Shown: in pieces, positions 7,114 through 13,377 of the stretch
Position numbering within the stretch: the stretch's first letter is position 1
Layout: every line of letters starts with the position of its first letter
From: Methylobacteriaceae bacterium
GTDB taxonomy: Bacteria > Pseudomonadota > Alphaproteobacteria > Rhizobiales > Beijerinckiaceae
Reading direction: 5' to 3'
Assembly (NCBI GenBank): GCA_031272615.1
Contig: JAISTL010000213.1
Span: 1-20,200, forward strand
Length of the DNA: 20,200 nt
Program-made: the position numbers and the translations under genes
The notes under the pieces: model-generated
What the model saw: only the letters and a program-made list of their open reading frames with translations
What the model was told of the DNA's origin: nothing
Databases searched by the model: none

Positions 7114-9034
7114 CCGTATTCCTCCGGCTTGCTTTCCGTTTTTGGGCCGCTGCGACGAGGATATCCTCGGCCTGCTGTTGAGACTGATCGAAGAACCCTT
7201 CCGGCCAGTCCTTTATTGCGCCGTATTCGTTGATCACTACTTCCCGAAATGTTGAACTCTCGGTAGGCTTTTCTACAAAGTAGATTTTGGCTTGACTGTT
7301 CAGCGGTTTTTTGGGGGGTGCCGAGGCAATGCGGAAGCGCAGACGATCGATCAGGTATTCGCTGTGGGTTTCAACAATGCACTGCTTATTGCACAGCGCC
7401 ATCGACAGGAAAAAGTCTCCAAGCAGAGTTTGAACCTTTGGGTGGAGATGCAACTCCGGTTGTTCAAAAACAAGCGTGGTATCCGCATCGGCAAGCAGGC
7501 ACATGACGAGAATCGGCAATACTTGGCTGACGCCGACGCCGACATGAGTAAGATCATGGGTGGTGCGTGAATTGGGAAGTCCGACCCTTAATTCGTGGCC
7601 CAGCTTACCCTGATCCCGGCTTTTCACCGAATTGGCCACACCGAGATACTGGAGCCAGTCAATCACCGCCGTTTCCAAGGTGCGCTCAATCGGCTTATAG
7701 TCAATCTCCGGGCTTTTGAAATTTACCGGTGGAATGTAGCGGATTCTCTTATTCTTGTGCAGTTCAAGAATTGATGCCGTGTGTTCGCCGCGTAAGCCGA
7801 CATCGTAGGGGTCGGCTGATGGGGCAAGCGGATACAGAGGCTTGGGAGCATCCCTCAGCGGGCCGAGATATTTCAAAGACGAGGCGAAATACTTATCCAG
7901 ATACGCTGAAGCTTCTGATATCAACGAGGGAAGGAAAAACGATTCTGTCACCAAATCCTTTTCTTTTTTTGTTCTCATCGCGGTATGTATACGATCGAAA
8001 AGATTCCCGCACTCGCTTAACCTCTGCTCGACTTCTATCCGGTCCTTACGTTGTATCTCTCGCAGTCGTCTAATACACTCCCCGAGTGTCAGTGTTTTGT
8101 GTTCAACGCCATGCGGGTTTTGCCGAAGGTAGATCCTGAAAACCTCGTCAAAATTGACGACATCCTTGAGAACATCCCGCAACACCGAAATAATCTCTTC
8201 GGAAACAATAATTCTTGATTCAACAATTCTTGGTTCCATGACGCCAGGCACTATGATGCCGTTGTTGGAGTCGGGGCCTTGAAGGCATTCGGTTATAAGT
8301 TTTGCAGTTTCCTCAATGTTATCATATGCATAAATGATTCTCATGGGGAGGAAGTGTCTTGTCAGGCAGCCGACAAGTTCAGCTGATCGTGTGTTTCCCA
8401 GTATTTCCGCTTTGGAATCTTCGTCAAGTTCAACCGCGAAAGCCAAACCTGCGCGTTCCTCCTCGTCGATTCTGCTTTCTTCATCTCTTTCCTCAATCTC
8501 GGAGATAACCTTGTCAGAACGATAAAACAAGATATCCGCCCGTTGGTCGGCGCCGTCCTCATCTCCGAATATCCCGTACAACTGGGTGGAAAACAGTCTG
8601 GGTTGGATTTGGAATAACTCACGTTGAGGGCTTGACGGATCGGCATCAAACGAGACTTCACATCCAACCTCTTTAAGTGGACCAATCAAAAGGCGTCGCG
8701 AGCCATAGTTGCGTGAATAGTACTGAGGGCGTCTTGCTTTTCTGGAGTAAGTGATTTGCGCCGGTTGACATGTACAGGCAATGGATATTTGATCCGACGC
8801 CCCGTCGATGGATTTCAAATCATCAAATTGGCCCAGACTGGTGAGCGCGCCGTTCAACACCACTGATCGCGTTTCGACTTTGTTGGCAAGAGTCTGAGCA
8901 ACAAGAAGGATGGACTGAATAAACGTGCTTTTGCCGCTGCTGTTTGCACCGGCAAAAATGGTTAGGGGGCCGAGAACCAGCTCGGTTTCCTCTCGAATTG
9001 ACTTGAAGTTGGAGACTTTCCACTTAGTAAGCAT
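7106..9034 (-). CDS. AAA family ATPase with C-terminal DUF3696 domain
   Basis: This 642-residue protein is a RecF/SMC-like ATPase. It begins WKVSNFKSIRE, followed by Walker A GANSSGKST at 29-37. A long helical and variable middle section, with an acidic cluster near 205-235, separates it from the C-terminal lobe. That lobe contains the signature-like THVGVGVSQVLP, Walker B TLVFEQPELHLHP (about 520-532) and the switch histidine in VETHSEYL (His557). The tail IYFVEK (584-589) and EVVINEYGAIKDWPEGFFDQ matches DUF3696, found at the end of many defence-associated ATPases. The ATG has GAGG in the leader. It overlaps the 349-aa gene by 8 bases. Codon use is less GC-rich than in the flanking metabolic genes, which suggests horizontal acquisition. 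Confidence 0.92.
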   Translation of the reverse strand: MLTKWKVSNFKSIREETELVLGPLTIFAGANSSGKSTFIQSILLVAQTLANKVETRSVVLNGALTSLGQFDDLKSIDGASDQISIACTCQPAQITYSRKARRPQYYSRNYGSRRLLIGPLKEVGCEVSFDADPSSPQRELFQIQPRLFSTQLYGIFGDEDGADQRADILFYRSDKVISEIEERDEESRIDEEERAGLAFAVELDEDSKAEILGNTRSAELVGCLTRHFLPMRIIYAYDNIEETAKLITECLQGPDSNNGIIVPGVMEPRIVESRIIVSEEIISVLRDVLKDVVNFDEVFRIYLRQNPHGVEHKTLTLGECIRRLREIQRKDRIEVEQRLSECGNLFDRIHTAMRTKKEKDLVTESFFLPSLISEASAYLDKYFASSLKYLGPLRDAPKPLYPLAPSADPYDVGLRGEHTASILELHKNKRIRYIPPVNFKSPEIDYKPIERTLETAVIDWLQYLGVANSVKSRDQGKLGHELRVGLPNSRTTHDLTHVGVGVSQVLPILVMCLLADADTTLVFEQPELHLHPKVQTLLGDFFLSMALCNKQCIVETHSEYLIDRLRFRIASAPPKKPLNSQAKIYFVEKPTESSTFREVVINEYGAIKDWPEGFFDQSQQQAEDILVAAAQKRKASRRNTDG

Positions 9035-9037
9035 GGT

Positions 9038-9151
9038 TTATTCCTCTTCCATCCCGGATAAGGCTTGGTCATACCACATAAACTGCCATCGGTCTCGTTT
9101 CAAAATACGGAATGGGCCAAACCGACGTCTTTGACGATCTGACCAGACCAC
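9038..9151 (-). other. Short open frame, possible tail of a lost upstream gene
   Basis: A 37-codon frame with a possible GTG start at 9151 ends in TAA only 3 bases before the DUF3696 ATPase start. Its translation has a protein-like appearance, with VVWSDRQRRRFGPFRIL followed by RWQFMWYDQAL. It lies in a different frame from the RhuM remnant and overlaps that remnant's last residues. The spacing to the ATPase is typical of operon neighbours. It may be the C-terminal end of a truncated first gene of the operon. There is no clear ribosome binding site, so independent translation is doubtful. Confidence 0.3.
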
Positions 9152-9405
9152 TTCCGGAATCGAACCGCCCTTTCGTTGTTCACCTTGAACCCCATGGCGA
9201 TTATGAGCTGTAGGCTGTAGTGATTGGTTTCATACGGTTTCCCGTCAGCGGCAGTGATTGACTATTTCTTGATAACTGAAACGGGATGCAGCTCTCCGTC
9301 ACAAAAGAAGGTTTTGATATGCTGTTGGATTGCGGATACGCTTACGCCATACAATTCCGCCGTCAGTTTTGCAACGGGCTTTTCCAAACGCTCACCGGAC
9401 TTCGC
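9100..9405 (-). pseudogene. Truncated RhuM-like (virulence protein family) remnant
   Basis: Minus-strand translation from about 9405 reads KSGERLEKPVAKLTAELYGV, then SAIQQHIKTFFCDGEL. An in-frame TAG (9262-9264) follows. The same frame then continues SITAADGKPYETNHYSLQLI and MGFKVNNERAVRFRKW. These are recognisable N-terminal segments of RhuM proteins, which are annotated as virulence proteins and occur near restriction and toxin loci. Full-length members have over 300 residues; here about 100 codons remain. The N terminus is lost into a repeat region and the C terminus ends at a TGA at 9100-9102. It is a decayed fragment. Confidence 0.7.
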
Positions 9406-9416
9406 AGGAAACAGTG

Positions 9417-9443
9417 CTGGTGGACTCGGTGGACCGGGTGGCC
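9417..9443 (-). repeat. Inverted 9-bp minisatellite, three units
   Basis: Three 9-base units, CTGGTGGAC, TCGGTGGAC and CGGGTGGCC, are the reverse complement of the GTCCACC-type units found at 9568-9630. The two arrays are therefore in opposite orientation and could pair into a long stem around the intervening 124 bases. Confidence 0.7.
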
Positions 9444-9545
9444 TAAACTGTACCCCGGAAACCGGACACTGAGGGACAGACCGAAACCCCGTATAGTGGA
9501 CACCAGAAACCCAGGATTTAAACTGTACCCCCAAAATGGGCAATT
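9444..9545. repeat. Degenerate ~27-bp tandem repeat, four copies
   Basis: Four related 13-base cores are seen: TAAACTGTACCCC (9444-9456), GACACTGAGGGAC (9465-9477), TATAGTGGACACC (9492-9504) and TAAACTGTACCCC again (9519-9531). Offsets are 21, 27 and 27 bases, and three of the spacers share GAAACC. The first and fourth cores are identical. The block is non-coding and separates the RhuM remnant from the DUF2877 gene. Confidence 0.6.
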
Positions 9546-9566
9546 CGGAATTGTGAGGCCCCTCAC
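9541..9566. terminator. Tandem palindromes at the 3' end of the operon
   Basis: CAATTC-G-GAATTG (9541-9553) and GTGAGG-CC-CCTCAC (9553-9566) are perfect back-to-back palindromes, and the second covers the stop codon of the DUF2877 gene. Their position at the end of the seven-gene operon fits a transcription or mRNA end. No T-run follows, so intrinsic termination is uncertain. Confidence 0.35.
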
Positions 9567-10369
9567 CGTCCACCAAGTCCACCGTGTCCACCGTGTCCAT
9601 CGTGTCCACCAGGTCCACCCCGTCCACCAAAACTCCGGCGGCCGAGATACCGGAGGCCGTGGGTGAGGCCGAAGATGCCGTCACGGCCGGAGCTGGAGCC
9701 GACGGCTGCGGCAACGGAGAGCGCCCGGGCAACGCCGTCGCCCGAGCGCAGCGCCTGAAGCAGCGCCACCAGCGGGTTCATGAATTTGCCCTTCAGCGCC
9801 TGGCGCAGCAGGTGGGCGCTGATATCGGTGGTGCGGACGGTGAGCGGCTCATATTGTTTCCGCAATCGGGGCAGACAGTCCGGCCGGACGCCTGACGCGG
9901 CGAGGAGAAAGCCCACCAGCATATCGTCGCCGGAGGGGGTGAGCCCGTCGCCGAGGCCGATGATGCCGGAAAAGTCCTGGCGTTCCAACGCTTCGAGAAA
10001 CCGCGCGTCGGTTTTCCCGGGGTGTGCGGAAATGTAACGCTCCAGCGGCTCGCAGCGGTCCGGCGCGATGGGCGCGCCGCCAAGCTCAGGCATCCGCCAC
10101 ACGGTGAAGGGAGCGAGCGGCAGCGCCGCGCCGCCGTCCACGGTCAGTGCGCCGCCGTCAAACGCCACCGCCGATGTGTCTGAAATGCCGCTCATGGGGC
10201 GGCGGTCGGCGAGGACGATGTTGGTTTCCGACGCCTGGTGCGGATTGAACAGCAGGGTGATGAGCCCGCCGCCCACGGCAATGTTGACGGCGTCGGCAAA
10301 CCGCGAGTGCACACGGCCGCGCCAGGGGCCCGACGCCTGAACACCGATGATGGCGCTATTCGCGGCCAT
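9563..10369 (-). CDS. allH: DUF2877 protein, AllH-like subunit of oxamate carbamoyltransferase
   Basis: This 268-residue protein belongs to DUF2877, the family of E. coli YlbF (AllH), assigned together with FdrA (AllF) and YlbE (AllG) to oxamate carbamoyltransferase. The hallmark GLGDGLTPSGDDMLVGF is at 138-154; LLFNPHQ lies near 39-45 and SSSGRDGIFGL near 225-235. All subunits are encoded in this operon. The ATG at 10369 overlaps the GntR gene's 3' end by 14 bases; an in-frame upstream start at 10408 would overlap more and was rejected. Residues 248-268 are seven Gly-rich triplets (GGR, GGP, GGH, DGH and so on) encoded by the 9-bp minisatellite. This tail is unlike the rest of the family and probably arose by repeat invasion or expansion at the 3' end. 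Confidence 0.85.
   Translation of the reverse strand: MAANSAIIGVQASGPWRGRVHSRFADAVNIAVGGGLITLLFNPHQASETNIVLADRRPMSGISDTSAVAFDGGALTVDGGAALPLAPFTVWRMPELGGAPIAPDRCEPLERYISAHPGKTDARFLEALERQDFSGIIGLGDGLTPSGDDMLVGFLLAASGVRPDCLPRLRKQYEPLTVRTTDISAHLLRQALKGKFMNPLVALLQALRSGDGVARALSVAAAVGSSSGRDGIFGLTHGLRYLGRRSFGGRGGPGGHDGHGGHGGLGGR
9568..9630 (+). repeat. 9-bp minisatellite, seven units, inside the 3' end of the DUF2877 gene
   Basis: Seven contiguous 9-base units of the form GTCCACCNN are present: CAA, CGT, CGT, a T variant GTCCATCGT, CAG, CCC and CAA endings. Because 9 is a multiple of 3, the array stays in frame on the minus strand and encodes Gly-Gly-X triplets. Copy number probably varies between strains. 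Confidence 0.9.
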
Positions 10370-11015
10370 AGGCCCGCAGGATGGCCTGGCGAAGGGCGTC
10401 AAGGGCATTCTCCATGCCTTCGTTGATGTTGATTTCCAGGTGTTTGGCGGCGCTCTTGGCGTCCTTTGCGTGGATGGCCTTGAGCAGGTCGATATGCTGC
10501 TGCCGGGTGGTGGCGAACCGGTGCGGCTTGTGGAAATCCATCACCCGGAAGACGCGGATGTGCTCGTTGATGTCATGCAGTTCCTTGGCGATGGTCTTGT
10601 TGCCGTAAACAGAGGCCAGGGTTTCATGGAATTCGCGGTCAGCCTTCGCCGGGTCGGGTTCCTCCTCCAGGTTGAGGTTCTGCCAATAGACCAGAAGCCG
10701 CACCAGGGCGTCGTCATCGGCGGCGGCGCGGCTGAGCTGCTCCACCACATAGCGCTCCAGGGCGAAGCGCAGCTCATAGAGCTCCTTGACGTCGGTGAGC
10801 GTCACCTGCCGCACCACGTAGCTGCGGTTGCTCATCTTGTGGATCATGCCGGAGGCTTCGAGCATCCGCAGCGCCTCGCGCACCGGGCTGCGGCTGACGC
10901 CGAACTCGGTGCACAACACCTCCTCGACAAGGATATGATTATGCGGATATTCGAGATTCAAAATCCTGTTTCGCACGGTTTCCTCAACCTGAGCGCTGAG
11001 ATTCACCTTCGCCAT
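10356..11015 (-). CDS. GntR family (FCD domain) transcriptional regulator
   Basis: This is a 219-residue regulator of the FadR/FCD branch of GntR. The winged-helix domain spans about 1-70 with the recognition segment TEFGVSRSPVREALRMLEASGMI (described by its ends, residues 36-58). The all-helical FCD ligand domain follows (about 75-215); Asp126, His130, His174 and His192 are plausible metal or ligand residues. A GGGGGA ribosome binding site precedes the ATG. It lies inside the operon, 12 bases after the carbamate kinase gene and overlapping the DUF2877 gene. It probably controls the operon through the palindrome ATTGTATACAAT upstream of the transporter, which fits the FadR-type TNGT-N-ACNA pattern. 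The inducer is presumably a pathway metabolite. Confidence 0.92.
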   Translation of the reverse strand: MAKVNLSAQVEETVRNRILNLEYPHNHILVEEVLCTEFGVSRSPVREALRMLEASGMIHKMSNRSYVVRQVTLTDVKELYELRFALERYVVEQLSRAAADDDALVRLLVYWQNLNLEEEPDPAKADREFHETLASVYGNKTIAKELHDINEHIRVFRVMDFHKPHRFATTRQQHIDLLKAIHAKDAKSAAKHLEININEGMENALDALRQAILRAYGRE

Positions 11016-11027
11016 CGCTTCCCCCGC

Positions 11028-11969
11028 CTATCTCTCAATGCGCGTGCCGGCCCGCCCCGCGACAGCCTCCCGCATCCGGGCGGGCGACGTGATGACGCCC
11101 GTCCCCGAAGTCGCGCGGACGTAATCAATCAGCGCCCGCACCTTGGGAGCCATGCTGCCTTCCGGAAATTCTCCCCCGGCCAGAAGCAACCCGGCTTCCG
11201 CGATGCTCAACCGATCGAGCCGGCGCTCGTCGGGTTTGCCGAACCGCACCGCCAGCCTTTCAACCGCAGTAGGCAGAATCAGCATATCAGCTTTCAGTTT
11301 GATGGCAAGCAGGGAAGACGACATGTCCTTGTCGATCACCGCTTCGACGCCGCGGATTTCCCCGCCTTCGACGATGACCGGAATACCGCCGCCGCCCAGG
11401 CACACCACCGTCATCCCGGCGTCGAGCATGGCGCGGACGGCGGTTTCCTCGATGATGCCCACCGGCCTGGGAGACGCCACCACCCGCCGCCAGCCGCGCC
11501 CCGAATCCTCGGCGACGCTCCAGCCGTAACGCTCGGCGAGCTCCTCCGCCTGTTCCCTGGAGAACCAGCTGCCGATGGGTTTGGTCGGATTGGCGAAGGC
11601 GGGGTCACCGGCGCTCACCACCGTCTGGGTGACCAGCGCGACGATTTCCCGCCGCAGGCCGAGCCGGGCGCACTCGTTGCGCAACGCCTTGCAGAACATA
11701 TAGCCCACCGCGCCCTGAATGTCCGCTCCGGCATAGTCCATGGGCACCGGCGGCACCTCGGCGCGCGAAAGCTCCGAACGGCGCAGGATCATGCCGACCT
11801 GCGGGCCGTTGCCGTGGGTGAGCACCAGCGTCCAGCCGTCGCTCATCATTGCCGCCAGATGTCCGGCGAGTTCGCAGACCTTGTCATACTGGCCGGCAAT
11901 GCTCAGATGAGCGGAATCCGGCACCAGGGCATTGCCGCCGACAGCCACCACAGCCAGCTTACGCATCAT
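11028..11969 (-). CDS. arcC: Carbamate kinase
   Basis: This enzyme of about 313 residues transfers phosphate from carbamoyl phosphate to ADP, giving ATP, ammonia and carbon dioxide. It belongs to the amino acid kinase superfamily. Diagnostic motifs are VAVGGNAL at the N terminus, LTHGNGPQVG, CLGGGGIPV, the KDMSSSLLA segment and EGSMAPKV near the C terminus. Length is typical of ArcC/AllK. The start is uncertain: ATG at 11969 or 11966, or GTG at 11975; I prefer 11969 because AGGG lies 9 bases upstream. It overlaps the DUF1116 gene by about 11 bases. In this operon it would harvest ATP from carbamoyl phosphate produced by the FdrA/DUF1116/DUF2877 enzyme, as AllK does in E. coli. Confidence 0.95.
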   Translation of the reverse strand: MMRKLAVVAVGGNALVPDSAHLSIAGQYDKVCELAGHLAAMMSDGWTLVLTHGNGPQVGMILRRSELSRAEVPPVPMDYAGADIQGAVGYMFCKALRNECARLGLRREIVALVTQTVVSAGDPAFANPTKPIGSWFSREQAEELAERYGWSVAEDSGRGWRRVVASPRPVGIIEETAVRAMLDAGMTVVCLGGGGIPVIVEGGEIRGVEAVIDKDMSSSLLAIKLKADMLILPTAVERLAVRFGKPDERRLDRLSIAEAGLLLAGGEFPEGSMAPKVRALIDYVRATSGTGVITSPARMREAVAGRAGTRIER

Positions 11970-13377
11970 CCTCACCCACCCTTTCGGCCAGAGCGGCCAG
12001 CGCCTTCAGGAAGCAGCCGGCGGGAGCGCGCACCAGCCCGGCGCCGATCTGGCCGACACCCGCCGCCTTGTGGGCGATACCGGTGTTGATAATCGGCAGG
12101 ATGCCGGTATCCACAACGCGGCGGATGTCGATGCCGGCGGGGGTTCCGGCGAAGTTGAGCATCGGCAGCGTGAAGCCGCTGTTGGCGCCCAACGTGATCC
12201 GGCGCATCAGAAGGGAGTTGTTGAGCGCGTCGTCCGATGTCCCGCCGACAAACTGAACGATGGCCGGGGCGGCGGCCATGGCGAAACCGCCGATGCCCGC
12301 GGTTTCGGTGATGGCGCTGTCACCGAGATCCCGGGCGGCGTCATCGGGGCCGTAACCCGGGAAATACAGGCCTTCCACATAGTTGGCCGCGGCTTCGAAC
12401 CAGCGCCCGGGGAAGGCGGAAATCTGAATGCCGAAATCCACGCCGTTGCGGGCCATCACCGTCACCATGGAGCTCGCATCAACTCCGGCGGCGGCGTTCA
12501 GCATCGCCTTGCACGCCGCCATGGAAATGTTGAGGAAGAAGTGGTCATTGCCGGCGATGAACCGGAACACCTCGGCCAGAGTCGCCTCATCGGCAGCCCT
12601 GTGTTCCGCCGCCGCCGTCGCCAGCTTGCGGAACAGCAGCGAGGTGCACGCCACATTGCGGTTATGCCCTTCGTCGCCCATATGCAACGCCTGGGCCAAC
12701 AAGGGTTTCAGCTCAATCGGCCCCGATGCGTCAAAGGTTTTGCTCAACACGGGGGCCAGCGTGTCCCGCATCCACTTCAACCGGGCCAACACGTCCGCAC
12801 CGTTGGCGCCAAAACGCAGCACCCTGCCCAGCCCTTCGTTGAAGTTGGAGAAGGTGAGCCCGCCGCCGCGGGTTTCCCGCACCCGCCACACCGGCATCGA
12901 CGGCGAGATCACCCCCGCCATGGGGCCGACGGCATTGCGGTGGTTGCAGCTGTCCAGTTCGATGCCGCCTTCGGCGAGCAGGCGTTCCGCTTGCTCCGGA
13001 TTTTCGGCCCAGCCCTCGAACAGCACGGCGCCGATGAGGGCGCCTCGCTGCGGGCCGCACATGGCGTCCCAGCGGGCGGGCGGGCCGGAATGCAGCAGAA
13101 CCCGCTTGTTCCCGCCCATTCCCGGGATATCCCGGGCGGCTTCGCCCACGCCCTCCAGCACCGGATTGGCGTTGAGATAGCGCTCAAAGGCGGTGGCGTT
13201 GGCCGCTTCCACCCGCGGATGGTTGGTGAGGCGGGCAAGGGCCTGCCCCAAGGCGGCATCACCGGCGGCGGGCGGCTGCCACTGCAGCTGAACCACCGGA
13301 ACGCCCAGCGTTTTCAGAGGCCCGGCAAATCGCTCCAGGCCGACATTGATCACGGAAACTTCAGTGAGTGCTCTCAT
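11959..13377 (-). CDS. allG: DUF1116 protein, AllG-like subunit of oxamate carbamoyltransferase
   Basis: This 472-residue protein matches DUF1116, the family of E. coli YlbE (AllG). Conserved stretches include NPVLEGVGEAARDIPGM (71-87), HSGPPARWDAMCGPQRGA (96-113), LDSCNHRNAVGPMAGVISP (141-159), NFNEGLGRVLRFG (178-190) and ALHMGDEGHNRN (230-241), followed by GNDHFFLNISMA. The many invariant His, Asn and Gly residues suggest it carries much of the active site, which is an inference. Its ATG overlaps the stop of fdrA in an ATGA arrangement and its 3' end overlaps the carbamate kinase start, so the subunits should be made in fixed proportion. Length is close to that of the E. coli protein family. 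Confidence 0.9.
   Translation of the reverse strand: MRALTEVSVINVGLERFAGPLKTLGVPVVQLQWQPPAAGDAALGQALARLTNHPRVEAANATAFERYLNANPVLEGVGEAARDIPGMGGNKRVLLHSGPPARWDAMCGPQRGALIGAVLFEGWAENPEQAERLLAEGGIELDSCNHRNAVGPMAGVISPSMPVWRVRETRGGGLTFSNFNEGLGRVLRFGANGADVLARLKWMRDTLAPVLSKTFDASGPIELKPLLAQALHMGDEGHNRNVACTSLLFRKLATAAAEHRAADEATLAEVFRFIAGNDHFFLNISMAACKAMLNAAAGVDASSMVTVMARNGVDFGIQISAFPGRWFEAAANYVEGLYFPGYGPDDAARDLGDSAITETAGIGGFAMAAAPAIVQFVGGTSDDALNNSLLMRRITLGANSGFTLPMLNFAGTPAGIDIRRVVDTGILPIINTGIAHKAAGVGQIGAGLVRAPAGCFLKALAALAERVGEDDA

Noticed and set aside
9417..9630. CRISPR array
   Set aside because: Units are 9 bp and about 27 bp, contiguous or degenerate, without regular unique spacers, and there are no cas genes.
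9262..9732. 156-codon minus-strand frame covering the repeat region
   Set aside because: It is an accidental join of DUF2877 antiframe sequence, the 9-bp and 27-bp repeats (giving VDTVD and SGVQF-type repeats) and the N-terminal part of the RhuM remnant; it is not one gene.
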